A stretch of 64,000 nt of DNA. Origin: Nitrobacter hamburgensis X14 (GTDB taxonomy: Bacteria > Pseudomonadota > Alphaproteobacteria > Rhizobiales > Xanthobacteraceae). Under the pieces are notes generated by a model. That model was not told the DNA's origin and ran no database searches. It saw nothing but the letters and a program-made list of their open reading frames with translations. Both the position numbers and the translations under genes were made by a program. This document shows, one piece after another, positions 44,573 through 53,564 of the stretch. Location of the stretch: NCBI RefSeq assembly GCF_000013885.1, contig NC_007964.1, positions 2,776,001 to 2,840,000 of the forward strand. Direction: 5' to 3'. Each line of letters begins with the position of its first letter. Position 1 is the stretch's first letter.

Positions 44573-46066
44573 TCACTTGCTGTGGAACGCGAACTGCGTC
44601 CCTTCCTTGACGCCGGAGGGCCAGCGCGAGGTGACGGTCTTGGTCTTGGTGTAGAACCGCACCGAGTCGGAGCCGTATTGATTGAGGTCGCCAAAGCCCG
44701 AGCGCTTCCAGCCGCCGAAGCTGTAGTAGGCCACCGGCACCGGGATCGGCACGTTGATGCCGACCATGCCGACCTGAACACGCGAGGCGAACTCCCGCGC
44801 TGCGTCGCCATCGCGGGTGAAGATCGCGACGCCGTTGCCGTATTCGTGTTCGGACGGCAGCGCCACCGCCTCGTCGAAATCGTTCGCCCGCACCACCGAC
44901 AGCACCGGACCAAAAATCTCTTCCTTGTAGATCCGCATATCCTTGGTGACATTGTCGAACAGGCAACCGCCCATGTAGAAGCCGTTCTCGTAACCTTGCA
45001 TCTTGAAGCCGCGACCATCGACGGCGAGCGTCGCGCCTTCCTTGACGCCGATCTCGACGTAGTTCCTGACGCGCTCCAGCGCCGCCATGGTGACGAGCGG
45101 ACCGAAGTCGGCGGACGCATCGGTGGACGGACCGATCTTCAGGTTCTCCACGCGCGGGATCAGCTTCTCCATCAGGCGGTCGGCGGTGGTCTTGCCGACG
45201 GGGACCGCGACCGACACCGCCATGCAGCGCTCGCCGGCCGCGCCATAGCCCGCGCCCACCAGCGCGTCCACCGACTGTTCCATGTCGGCATCGGGCATGA
45301 TGATCATGTGGTTCTTGGCGCTGCCGAAACACTGGGCGCGTTTACCGGTCGCGGCCGCGCGCGAATAAATGTAGTGCGCGATCGACGACGAGCCGACGAA
45401 GCCGACCGCCGCGATATCGGGGTCGTCGAGAATGGCGTCGACCGCCTCCTTGTCGCCGTTGACGACATTGAGAATGCCCGGCGGCAGACCGGCCTCCAAC
45501 ATCAGTTCGGCCAGCCGCATCGGCACGCCCGGATCGCGTTCCGAGGGTTTCAGGATAAAGGCGTTGCCGCAGGCGATCGCCGGCGCGAACTTCCACATCG
45601 GGATCATCGCCGGGAAATTGAACGGCGTGATGCCGGCGACAACGCCGAGCGGCTGACGCATCGAATAGCTGTCGATCCCGGGACCGGCGTTCTCGGTGTA
45701 GCCGCCCTTCATCAGTTCGGGAATGCCGATGGCGTATTCGACGACCTCGACGCCGCGGAAGATGTCGCCCTTGGCATCGGGAATGGTCTTGCCGTGTTCG
45801 CGGGCGAGCAGTTCGGCCATCGCATCGTTGTCGCGCGCCACCAGTTCGAGAAATTTCATCAGCACGCGGACACGGCGCTGCGGATTGGTCGCGGCCCACG
45901 CCGGTTGCGCGGCCTTGGCGTTCTCCACCGCCTCGCGCAATTCAGCTTTCGACGCCAGCGCGACCCTGGCCTGAACTTCGCCGGTCATCGGCTGATAAAC
46001 GTCGGCGAACCGCCCCGACCTGCCGCTGACGGTCTTGCCGCCAATAAGGTGTCCGATGGTGCGCAT
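44573..46066 (-). CDS. mmsA: Methylmalonate-semialdehyde dehydrogenase (CoA-acylating)
   Basis: This 497-residue aldehyde dehydrogenase forms propionyl-CoA from methylmalonate semialdehyde. The catalytic Cys is at about 281 in GYGAAGERCMAVS, and the family-specific PFNFPAMIPMW and FGSAKNHMIIMPDAD are present. ATG 46066 follows a strong GGGAGGAAAC ribosome binding site; an in-frame ATG at 46090 is less likely. It is the first gene of the minus-strand valine run and is 31 bases upstream of the acyl-CoA dehydrogenase. Confidence 0.96.
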   Translation of the reverse strand: MRTIGHLIGGKTVSGRSGRFADVYQPMTGEVQARVALASKAELREAVENAKAAQPAWAATNPQRRVRVLMKFLELVARDNDAMAELLAREHGKTIPDAKGDIFRGVEVVEYAIGIPELMKGGYTENAGPGIDSYSMRQPLGVVAGITPFNFPAMIPMWKFAPAIACGNAFILKPSERDPGVPMRLAELMLEAGLPPGILNVVNGDKEAVDAILDDPDIAAVGFVGSSSIAHYIYSRAAATGKRAQCFGSAKNHMIIMPDADMEQSVDALVGAGYGAAGERCMAVSVAVPVGKTTADRLMEKLIPRVENLKIGPSTDASADFGPLVTMAALERVRNYVEIGVKEGATLAVDGRGFKMQGYENGFYMGGCLFDNVTKDMRIYKEEIFGPVLSVVRANDFDEAVALPSEHEYGNGVAIFTRDGDAAREFASRVQVGMVGINVPIPVPVAYYSFGGWKRSGFGDLNQYGSDSVRFYTKTKTVTSRWPSGVKEGTQFAFHSK

Positions 46067-46243
46067 GTTTCCTCCCGGCCGCGTTCGCAAGAGTCCGCTT
46101 GTGATATCCTGACCTCTATTCCGGAGTCTTGAAAGGCATCTGCGCGCAACCCGTTTGCAAATATATACACGCCGGAACTGGCCGAAAGACCTCCCCCGCT
46201 ACGCAAACTTGCCGCGTACCTTGAACGATACGCACGTTAGAAA

Positions 46244-47413
46244 CTATCGCACCGGCTCAAGGATCGAGACGTAGTTCGCAACCGCTGTACCGCCCATGTT
46301 GAAGATGCCGGCGAGCCTGGCGTCCCTGATCTGCATACCCTCGGGCGCCTCGCCAGCGAGCTGCATCGCGCTCAGCACGTGCATGGAGACTCCGGTGGCG
46401 CCGATCGGATGGCCCTTGGCCTTGAGGCCGCCGGACGGATTGATCGGCAGCTTGCCGTCCTTCCGGGTCCAGCCTTCCTTGATGGCGCGCGCGCCCTGCC
46501 CCTTCGGCGTCAGGCCCATGGCTTCGTACTCGATCAGTTCGGCGACGGTGAAGCAGTCGTGGGTCTCGACGAACGAGAGATCGGACAGCGTCACACCGGC
46601 CTTCGCCAGCGCCCGCTGCCACGCCACCGTGCAGCCCTCGAAATCGAGGATGTTGCGCTTCGACATCGGCAGGAAATCCTGCGCGTGGCCGGTCGCGCGG
46701 ATGTTGACCGCCCTGCGCATGGATCGGGCCGTCTCCACATCCATCAGCACCAGCGCGGCCGCGCCGTCCGACACCGGCGAGCAGTCGGTGCGCTTCAGCG
46801 GCCCCGCAACGAACGGGTTCTTCTCGCTCTCGGAGCGGCAGAAGTCGTAGCCGAAATCCCTGCGTATCTGCGCGTAAGGGTTGGCGACCCCATTCTTGTG
46901 GTTTTTCGCCGCGATCATCGCCAGGGCATCCGACTGGTCGCCATATTTCTGGAAATAGGCCTGCGCGATCTTGCCGAAAACGCCGGCAAAACCGCCCGGG
47001 GTATCGCCGTCCTCGGGCAGATAAGAGGCGCGCAGCAGATTGCGGCCGACCTCGAGACCGGGTGTGTGCGTCATCTGCTCGACGCCGACGACCAGCACGA
47101 TCTTCGCCGCGCCCGACGCGATGGCGCGGACACCCTGATGCACCGCCGCCGATCCGGTGGCGCAGGCGTTCTCCACCCGCGTCGCCGGCTTGAAGCGGAG
47201 TTCCGGATCGGCTTGCAAGACAAGAGAGGCGGTAAAATCCTGGGCCGAGAAGCCGGCATTAAAATGCCCGAGCACGATCTCGTCGACGTCGCCGGCGGAA
47301 ATGCCGGCATCGGCCAGCGCGTCGGTTGCGACCTTCACCACAAGGCTTTCGACGGTCTCTGCGCCCAATTTCCCGAACGGCGTGTGCGCCCACCCTACTA
47401 TGCTGGCGGTCAT
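46244..47413 (-). CDS. Thiolase-family acetyl-CoA acetyltransferase
   Basis: This 389-residue thiolase has the acyl-enzyme Cys84 in VENACATGSAA and the C-terminal GGLKAKGHPIGATGVSM with the catalytic His. The usual C-terminal catalytic Cys motif (CxGxG-like) is replaced by MQIRDARLAGIFNMGGTAVA, as in SCP-x-like thiolases that often act on branched or long substrates. It is upstream of mmsA with a 177-base gap and probably has its own promoter. Confidence 0.9.
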   Translation of the reverse strand: MTASIVGWAHTPFGKLGAETVESLVVKVATDALADAGISAGDVDEIVLGHFNAGFSAQDFTASLVLQADPELRFKPATRVENACATGSAAVHQGVRAIASGAAKIVLVVGVEQMTHTPGLEVGRNLLRASYLPEDGDTPGGFAGVFGKIAQAYFQKYGDQSDALAMIAAKNHKNGVANPYAQIRRDFGYDFCRSESEKNPFVAGPLKRTDCSPVSDGAAALVLMDVETARSMRRAVNIRATGHAQDFLPMSKRNILDFEGCTVAWQRALAKAGVTLSDLSFVETHDCFTVAELIEYEAMGLTPKGQGARAIKEGWTRKDGKLPINPSGGLKAKGHPIGATGVSMHVLSAMQLAGEAPEGMQIRDARLAGIFNMGGTAVANYVSILEPVR

Positions 47414-47768
47414 GGTCGTGCTCCCATGTACTGGCCGGGCTTCACGCTGTGATATAGTCTCTCGACAGCGCAGAGTTCAGGGTGAACCGCGGAATTTTCA
47501 TCATTCGCCGGCGCATGGCGGATCATGCCGGCCGGCGGTGCGGCCGGTGAGAGCGACGTCTGCGGAAACAACCCCGAGGACGGCTCGCCGGCCTGTCAGT
47601 TCACCAGCTTGCCGCCAGGCCCTCGCTTCAACATGGTTTCGGCCATTCACGTCAGTTCTTGACCAGCACAACTTGACCAGCACAACAAAGACGACCTGGA
47701 TACCTGGCATCGCTGGACGCAAGTCGGGATGGCCGGACCAAACCGGCCATGACAGATCAACGCGACTC
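47414..47768. other. Intergenic region with a tandem 14-bp repeat
   Basis: The 355 bases between thiolase start and SET-protein stop contain no supported gene. Two perfect adjacent copies of TTGACCAGCACAAC lie at 47659-47672 and 47673-47686. Small open frames crossing it show no domains. Confidence 0.45.
47659..47686. repeat. Tandem duplication of 14 bases
   Basis: TTGACCAGCACAAC occurs twice head-to-tail without spacer. It could be a replication slippage product or a paired binding site; only the duplication itself is shown. Confidence 0.8.
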
Positions 47769-48419
47769 TTAAGAACGCTTCTTTGACCTCCGGCCCTTCG
47801 TCGCCGTCGTTCGAGCCTCCGACTTTTTTGGAGCGGCGGCAGCCGCCTTGTGGCCGTTCAGCTTTTTGCCGTTGCGCGCGGCCCCGGCGCGCTTTTCGGC
47901 CCTCGCCCCGACGCGCTTCTTCTCCTCGCGCGCCGCGGCCCGCAACTTCTTGCGCTTCTTTTCGCAAGCGTCGCACTTGCAACCGATCGGCTTCAGGTAC
48001 TCCTTGAAGTAATCGGTGCCGTAATCGTAGTTGATTTCCTCGCCGGGCGCGATGTCCTTGATAGCGCGGATATCGACGCGACGCTTGATCTTGCTGACGT
48101 CGGATTCCGCATTCGGTTTGCAGGAGTGGTTGATGTAGCGCGCGATGTTCTTGCGCAGCGAGCCATCGATGGTCCAGCGGTTGGTGATCTGGAAGAGATA
48201 CTTGTTCTCGACCGCGTCGTCCTTCTCCTTGTTGCAGTCGAGCAGCGGCCCGGAATACCGGATGATCTTCGTGCCCTTCTTGATGGGCTTGGTGGCGAAG
48301 AGGCCGAGCCCGGTGCGGGAGCGACCGATTCGATAAGGCTTGTTCGGAGAAATGACGGGCATGGTCTGCTGGAAATGCTCAATCGTGACGGAAGGAATCG
48401 CGAGCATACTGTTTGACAT
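47769..48419 (-). CDS. SET-domain lysine methyltransferase with basic tail
   Basis: The 216-residue product from ATG 48419 carries a full SET domain (about residues 25-145): GRSRTGLGLFATKPIKKGTK, ARYINHSCKPNAESDVS (pseudoknot NHSCxPN) and GEEINYDYGTDYF. A post-SET cysteine cluster CKCDAC follows. The tail of about 60 residues is Lys/Ala/Arg-rich, like histone H1. SET proteins methylate protein lysines using SAM; in bacteria targets are mostly unknown, and candidates include DNA-binding HU/H1-like proteins or ribosomal proteins. An ATG at 48458 would add 13 residues. It is divergent from the methyltransferase-like gene at 48762. Confidence 0.9.
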   Translation of the reverse strand: MSNSMLAIPSVTIEHFQQTMPVISPNKPYRIGRSRTGLGLFATKPIKKGTKIIRYSGPLLDCNKEKDDAVENKYLFQITNRWTIDGSLRKNIARYINHSCKPNAESDVSKIKRRVDIRAIKDIAPGEEINYDYGTDYFKEYLKPIGCKCDACEKKRKKLRAAAREEKKRVGARAEKRAGAARNGKKLNGHKAAAAAPKKSEARTTATKGRRSKKRS

Positions 48420-48761
48420 GATTCCGCGGGCATTGTCAGGGGTCTCGTCCCTCCCCATCGAACCTTCCCACCAATTTGCAGGACGCAGCGTGGCTTGACG
48501 GGCGCATCACAGTGCTGCTGCGGCCAGACCGGCTTGCGATCACACCCGCCATCGCCCCAATCATCAATCGCGCCGCAACACACTTAAATCGTTGAAGTGT
48601 TTGCGCTGTGGCGCGAGGCAGGACTCTCATTGCCCGCGCTTGCTTTATAACGCAATCCACCCATCACACGACGGCGGGTTTATCTTCGCGTTGGTTTCTG
48701 CGATAAGCAGCGCGCGTTAGACGCGCGAGCGGCAATTGAACTCTCGGAAAAGGACGAAGCA
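48420..48761. other. Divergent upstream region of SET and methyltransferase genes
   Basis: The 342-base region should hold promoters for both neighbours. An imperfect inverted repeat lies at 48580-48600 (ACACTT...AAGTGT). No gene was recognised. Confidence 0.45.
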
Positions 48762-49703
48762 TTGTTGAAAGCAGAATTCTCACGGATCAATCAGGCGAAA
48801 GCGGTCTTCGATGACATCTACATCCAGGACGATCCCAGATCGTATTTCTCGGTCCTCGGCGATCTCGACTATATGATCACGGATGTAGCCGAACCCGTCA
48901 TCCGCCAGATTTTATCCGCCAAGGCTTCTGCCACCAACACCAAACCTGTCGTGCTCGATGTCGGCTGCTCGTACGGCATCAACGCCGCAGTGCACCGATT
49001 TCCGCTGACATTCGGAGGCTTGCGCCACCGCTATGCCCGGCGCGAAATAAAGGCAGTCAGCCCGGAAGAGCTGATGCGGTTCGATCACAATTTCTATGCG
49101 AGCTGGCCCGATCTCGGGCTCGCCCGGTTTATCGGCCTCGATGTGTCGGCGCCAGCGGTTCGCTACGCGACGCGCGTCGGGATACTCGATCAGGGCATCG
49201 TCGCCGACCTGGAAAACGAAGCGCTCTCGCCGGAGAGCGCGCGCATCATCCGCCCCGTCGATGTCATCATGTCGACGGGCTGCATCGGCTATGTGACGGA
49301 AAAAACATTCAGCAAGCTTCTCGATGCGACAGAGAAGAAGCCATGGATCATTTCCTTCGTGCTGCGAATGTTCCCTTTCGACGCGATTGCGAAGACATTC
49401 GCGCAGCGCGGGCTGGTGACGGAGCGGCTGAGCGGCGTGACCTTCGTCCAGCGTCGTTTTCGCGACGCCGAAGAGTTCGAGAACAGCCTGGCAAACCTCG
49501 CGGCCGCCGAGATCGACCCTACCGGCCTCGAGTCCGAGGGTTTGTTTCACGCCGATTTAATCCTCTCGCGGCCGGAGGCCGATGCGCGCGCCGCTCCGCT
49601 GGAAGACATCGTAACCGTTGCCAGCGGACGAGGGCGCCCGATCGCGCCGCGTTATGTTCACGTCGAAAGCGACGACGGCCCGCGGGTGACGCTGGAGCCG
49701 TGA
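48762..49703 (+). CDS. Class I methyltransferase-like protein
   Basis: This 313-residue protein has a Rossmann methyltransferase core: motif I VVLDVGCSYGINAAV (the GxGxG is GCSYG), FIGLDVSAPAVRYATRVG as motif II and PVDVIMSTGCIGYVTEKTF as a motif IV region. I do not recognise a named family. The start is TTG 48762 (or the adjacent TTG 48765) with AAAAGGA upstream; no suitable ATG exists. Its substrate may be a small molecule, lipid or protein. It is divergent from the SET gene, and whether they work together is unknown. Confidence 0.72.
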   Translation: MLKAEFSRINQAKAVFDDIYIQDDPRSYFSVLGDLDYMITDVAEPVIRQILSAKASATNTKPVVLDVGCSYGINAAVHRFPLTFGGLRHRYARREIKAVSPEELMRFDHNFYASWPDLGLARFIGLDVSAPAVRYATRVGILDQGIVADLENEALSPESARIIRPVDVIMSTGCIGYVTEKTFSKLLDATEKKPWIISFVLRMFPFDAIAKTFAQRGLVTERLSGVTFVQRRFRDAEEFENSLANLAAAEIDPTGLESEGLFHADLILSRPEADARAAPLEDIVTVASGRGRPIAPRYVHVESDDGPRVTLEP

Positions 49704-49842
49704 ATCGTGCCTCGTCCGGTGCGATCATTATGACATTCCGGAATATGCCGTGGGCCGTGGAAAGAGGTGTTGGCCGGATTTGAACGCGACGCTGTCTACG
49801 CGCGCCAACCAGCTTGATTGTTTCCGTTTGGAGATCCTTGAA

Positions 49843-50313
49843 ATGACAAGCCTGCGCGCCTGCCTCGCCGCCAGCCTCTGTCTCGCCACCGCAATCGCTC
49901 TTGCTCCCTCGCCGGCCCGCGCCGACCGCTGCGACGATCTCGCCGCCCAGCTCAAGAGGCACATCGACGGCCTGCACGTCGGAAAGACCGCTGCCAATGC
50001 GATCTTCCTGTCGCATCCCGCGGCCAGGCAACTGATCCTCGGTTGTCCGAACCGCAAGTTCACCAACGAACTGATCGCGGGCACGGACAGCCGCAAGCCG
50101 AAGCCGGAGTTTTACGATCTGGTGGCGCAGGCTTCCGCCATCATCTTCACGATCCCGAAGGCCGATACGCTGCGAGGCGTCACCCGCTGCATCAAGCGCA
50201 TGGGCCTGTTGCGCGGCGATGACGTGCGGATGCGCTATCGACGGCTGAACATGCATTGTACCCGCACCAAGACCAGCGCCGCCATCGCGGTGTCCCGCGG
50301 CAACGACGAGTGA
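49843..50313 (+). CDS. Exported protein of unknown function
   Basis: This 156-residue protein has a clear signal peptide (MTSLRACLAASLCLATAIAL, cleaved after ARA near residue 27). The mature part is small and helical with four cysteines (DRCDDL, LGCPNRK, TRCIKRM, MHCTRTK), suggesting two disulfides in the periplasm. GGAG precedes ATG 49843 by 9 bases. No known domain was identified. Confidence 0.72.
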   Translation: MTSLRACLAASLCLATAIALAPSPARADRCDDLAAQLKRHIDGLHVGKTAANAIFLSHPAARQLILGCPNRKFTNELIAGTDSRKPKPEFYDLVAQASAIIFTIPKADTLRGVTRCIKRMGLLRGDDVRMRYRRLNMHCTRTKTSAAIAVSRGNDE

Positions 50314-50434
50314 CGAACCAACCACTTCCAGTCCTGTTCGGTTCGTCTGAGAATTCCGCTACCGATTCGATCTCGGCGCCGGCGAGCTTGCTGCTGTCGC
50401 AAGTTCGCCGCGAAGTCGCGGTAATGCGGCCCAC

Positions 50435-51127
50435 ATGAATGACAAGCGCGACCTTATCCGCCGGTCGATGATCCAGAACACGGTCTGGATCGTCGTCCTA
50501 GGCGCGCTGCTGTTCATCTCGGCGGGCAGCCTGCACTGGCCGGCCGCCTGGCTTTTCCTGGCGACGCTCGGCGGTCTCAGCATCCTCGGTGGATTGTGGT
50601 TTGCGAAGATCAATCCCGGACTACTGGCCGAGCGCATGCGGCCGATGATGCAGAAGGGCCAGCCGAACGCTGACAAGGTCTTCATGCTGGTAATAGGGCC
50701 GGTCAGCATGATCTGGCTGATCGTCATGGGCCTCGATCAACGCCACCAGTGGTCGGGCATGGCTTCCGGATTTCAGGCGCTCGGTTTCGCGCTGTTCATA
50801 CTGTCGCTCGCCATTTCGTTCTGGGTGATGCGGGAGAACACATTCGCCGCGCCGGTGGTGAAGATACAGGTCGAGCGCGGACATCAGGTGATCCGCACAG
50901 GTCCCTATGCTTTCGTCAGACATCCGATGTACGGCGGCGCGATTTTCTTTTTCCTCGGAGTCTCGTTGCTTCTGGGATCCTGGTGGGGGGCCGCAATGAC
51001 ACCGATCTTCACCGGACTGTTCGCAGGACGTGCGGTGATCGAGGAAAGAACCCTGATCGCCGGCTTGCCGGGCTATCGGGATTACATCGGGCAAGTCCGC
51101 TACCGGCTGTTGCCTGGAATCTGGTAG
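50435..51127 (+). CDS. ICMT/PEMT-like membrane methyltransferase
   Basis: This 230-residue membrane protein has about five helices and the isoprenylcysteine carboxyl methyltransferase core VIRTGPYAFVRHPMYGGAIF followed by EERTLIAGLPGYRDYIGQVR. The RHP and EE...Y pattern binds SAM in this superfamily. Bacterial members probably methylate lipids or isoprenoid-like substrates; none can be named. It lies 31 bases before the GFA-family gene and probably shares a transcript with it. Confidence 0.87.
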   Translation: MNDKRDLIRRSMIQNTVWIVVLGALLFISAGSLHWPAAWLFLATLGGLSILGGLWFAKINPGLLAERMRPMMQKGQPNADKVFMLVIGPVSMIWLIVMGLDQRHQWSGMASGFQALGFALFILSLAISFWVMRENTFAAPVVKIQVERGHQVIRTGPYAFVRHPMYGGAIFFFLGVSLLLGSWWGAAMTPIFTGLFAGRAVIEERTLIAGLPGYRDYIGQVRYRLLPGIW

Positions 51128-51158
51128 TCTGATCGCTCGTTCTGGACCGGAGAACCCA

Positions 51159-51518
51159 ATGCCCGACGTGAAAACATACACCGGCGGCTGTCATTGCGGT
51201 CAGGTGCGCTTCGCGTGCACAACGGACCTTGCCATGGTGACGGCGTGCAACTGCTCGATCTGCACCAAGAAGGGATTGCACTTCACGTTTCTGCCGCCAC
51301 AAAGTTTTCAGCTCCGGGCCGGCGAAGACAATCTCAGGGAATACCTGTTCAACAAGCACGCGATCCGGCACCAGCTCTGTATCGACTGTGGTGTCGACGT
51401 GTTCGCACGCGGCAAGAAGCCGGACGGGACCGAAGTGGTGGCGCTCAATGTGAGCTGCATCGACGGCGTCGAACTGTCCAAGCTCACATTGACGCCGATC
51501 GACGGACGGAGTTTCTAA
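51159..51518 (+). CDS. GFA-family zinc protein
   Basis: This 119-residue protein has the GFA (formaldehyde-activating, CENP-V-like) fold: GGCHCGQVRFAC, TACNCSICTKKG and LCIDCGVDVF supply the zinc cysteines. Only the founder enzyme acts on glutathione-hydroxymethyl adducts; most members have no proven substrate. It starts 31 bases after the ICMT-like gene. Confidence 0.9.
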   Translation: MPDVKTYTGGCHCGQVRFACTTDLAMVTACNCSICTKKGLHFTFLPPQSFQLRAGEDNLREYLFNKHAIRHQLCIDCGVDVFARGKKPDGTEVVALNVSCIDGVELSKLTLTPIDGRSF

Positions 51519-51625
51519 AGCGTTTCGCGCTCGGACGGAAACATCTCGATTACCCGTCATCGCCGTGTTGGCCGACCCGGCAATCCATCATCTCCGAAGA
51601 AGATGGATAGGCAAGCAAGTCCGCG

Positions 51626-52309
51626 TCAGTTGACCGCGAAGCAATAAAACAGCCCGGCGCCGCCGGTGCTCTTGAGATCGTTCTGGCTGCAGCCGCCGTC
51701 TGGTCCGCGCGAGGGATGCGCCGCGTTCCAGGATTTAGCGGTCGGATTGCTGGCGGGACCGTTGATGTCGGAATGCCCCAGCATGGCGGCGCCCTGTATG
51801 CTGCTCGTCCAGTTCCTGCAGGTCCGGTCGTCGGTGCCGGCGAAGGCCGTCCCATCGGGCTGCGAGCCCGTCAGCATGTCGTGACGATTGGGGGTATCGC
51901 CGTAGCCGTTGACGACCTCGCCCTTCTCGGTCAGCGCCGTCTTCTTGTTGATGGCGTTGGCGCTATGCAGTTCGGCCACGTCTTTCGCGATCACGACGCC
52001 CTTGGCGTTCCGCCACGGCCCCTTTCCGATCCGATCCCGCGCGTTGACGGCCGGTTTGCCGTCGGCAGCCTGGGTCGACAGATAGGCGTGCCAGGTCTTC
52101 CCCCCCGCGCCCGCAGCCTGCGCCAGCGTCTGACAGTAATTGTCGGCGCCAGCGAGTCCGCCGAGATTGCCGCCGTTGCCAATCCCGACGCTGGTCACGA
52201 AGAAGCTCATGTCGGCCGTCTGCGCATAGGCCGGCTGAGCCGCCGCCAAAAGCAGCCCAGTGGCCAGGCCAAGGCAAATTCGCGGAACAATCCTGTCAGT
52301 CGCAATCAT
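51626..52309 (-). CDS. Exported lectin-like protein of unknown function
   Basis: This 227-residue protein has a signal peptide (ICLGLATGLLLAAAQPAYAQ, cleavage near residue 33). Its mature part contains GAGGKTWHAYLSTQAADG, DRTCRNWTSSIQG and a C-terminal GGAGLFYCFAVN, a layout resembling the C-type-lectin/endostatin-like fold seen in secreted proteins. Four cysteines are spaced like paired disulfides. GGAG precedes ATG 52309. A cell-surface or periplasmic role is inferred; no ligand can be named. Confidence 0.7.
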   Translation of the reverse strand: MIATDRIVPRICLGLATGLLLAAAQPAYAQTADMSFFVTSVGIGNGGNLGGLAGADNYCQTLAQAAGAGGKTWHAYLSTQAADGKPAVNARDRIGKGPWRNAKGVVIAKDVAELHSANAINKKTALTEKGEVVNGYGDTPNRHDMLTGSQPDGTAFAGTDDRTCRNWTSSIQGAAMLGHSDINGPASNPTAKSWNAAHPSRGPDGGCSQNDLKSTGGAGLFYCFAVN

Positions 52310-52426
52310 CGCTTTCTCCGATCGATTTATCGCGCATGTACAACACAATATCCCTGCAACCCGCGTGCGCTACGGATTTAATCCCGAGATAATGCGCGAT
52401 CAGGCCCTTCGTTCAACGCAAACAAA

Positions 52427-52454
52427 AAGGCGCCACGGGTTGTCGTGGCGCCTT
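52427..52454 (-). terminator. Rho-independent terminator of Tim44-like gene
   Basis: An 11-bp perfect stem (AAGGCGCCACG with CGTGGCGCCTT) around a 6-base loop is followed on the minus strand by TTTTTGTTTG. It lies 25 bases after the Tim44-like stop codon, a textbook intrinsic terminator. Confidence 0.9.
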
Positions 52455-52478
52455 CTCGATTAGCCAAGGGTCGGTCGG

Positions 52479-53417
52479 TCAGGTCTGCTGGATCGCGGAC
52501 AGTTCCCATTTTCCGCCGCCAAGGCGCGCGAACGTCCAGACGTCGGTCACCTCCTGCGGCTGATCGCTGCCTTCGACCACGCGGCCGCTCGCGCGCTCGG
52601 TGGTCTTGTCGATCAGCGAATAGCGCAACGCCACCGTGGCGTAATCGGTAGTGCCCTCACGCCAGGCTTCCGCGAGATCGCCCTGCAGAAGCTTGACGTC
52701 GGATACCTTGTTGACGACGCCGCGGGCGTCGTTGGCCCGGAGATCCTCGGTGAAGTACGACACCATTTCCGGCGTCGCCAGCGTGTGCAGCGTGTTGACG
52801 TCCTCGTTCGACCACGCAGTCTGAATTTCTCCGAGCAGACGCTCGAAGGCTTCATAGTCGGACGGGGTGATCTCCAGCGGCGGGGCGTTCGATGCCGAAG
52901 CGAAACCGAAGCCGCTGCGGGGGCTCGCCTGAGCAGCGGGACCCGGCGCAGCTCCAGCATAAGCGGGCGCATTGCGCCGCCGCCACCACGACATCGCAAA
53001 GCGGACGACGAGGACGATCAGACCGATCTGAAGTAAAAGCCCGATCATGGACGACAGGCCGCCGAGGCCGCCGAACAGGCCGCCGCCGAACAGCATGCCG
53101 AGCAGTCCCGCACCGAGGAAGCCGGCGGCAAGGCCGCCGAGCATGCCCATGCCGGGCCGCTTGAAGCCACCCGTCGCGGCAGCGCCGGCGCCCGGGCGGC
53201 CGGGCTGGGCCATGGACCGGTCGAGCGGACGCGCCGCGTTCGGCGCGGTGTTGGTGACCGGCGGCGCGGAGAAGGTTCGCGAGCCGCGCGATCCAAAGCT
53301 CTTGCCTCCACCGATTCGAGCGTCCGCCGCGGAGACGGCAAACATCAAGGGGAGCGCCAGCGACAGGACGATGGCGAAGGCCTTCATCACGCCGGACGCC
53401 CGTTGGATTAATTTCAT
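52479..53417 (-). CDS. Tim44-domain exported membrane protein
   Basis: This 312-residue protein has an N-terminal signal segment (MKAFAIVLSLALPLMFAVSA) and a glycine-rich linker. A hydrophobic anchor follows (MIGLLLQIGLIVLVVRFAMS, about residues 125-145), then a C-terminal Tim44/NTF2-like domain (DYEAFERLLGEIQTAW through WELSAIQQT). Bacterial Tim44-like proteins are membrane-associated and of unknown role. It ends at a strong terminator and stands alone. Confidence 0.88.
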   Translation of the reverse strand: MKLIQRASGVMKAFAIVLSLALPLMFAVSAADARIGGGKSFGSRGSRTFSAPPVTNTAPNAARPLDRSMAQPGRPGAGAAATGGFKRPGMGMLGGLAAGFLGAGLLGMLFGGGLFGGLGGLSSMIGLLLQIGLIVLVVRFAMSWWRRRNAPAYAGAAPGPAAQASPRSGFGFASASNAPPLEITPSDYEAFERLLGEIQTAWSNEDVNTLHTLATPEMVSYFTEDLRANDARGVVNKVSDVKLLQGDLAEAWREGTTDYATVALRYSLIDKTTERASGRVVEGSDQPQEVTDVWTFARLGGGKWELSAIQQT

Positions 53418-53564
53418 GTGGTTGTTCCTTTATTCTCCGCAGGGAAAAGCGCCCCTAACATGGGTAATTTCGTGCAAAAGGAAAGTCCTATCGCTTGGCG
53501 AAACTGCGGCGCGGGGTCACGGGAGTGCGTCAAATTGGCGACAGCGAATGCTGAAACCGCTCCG

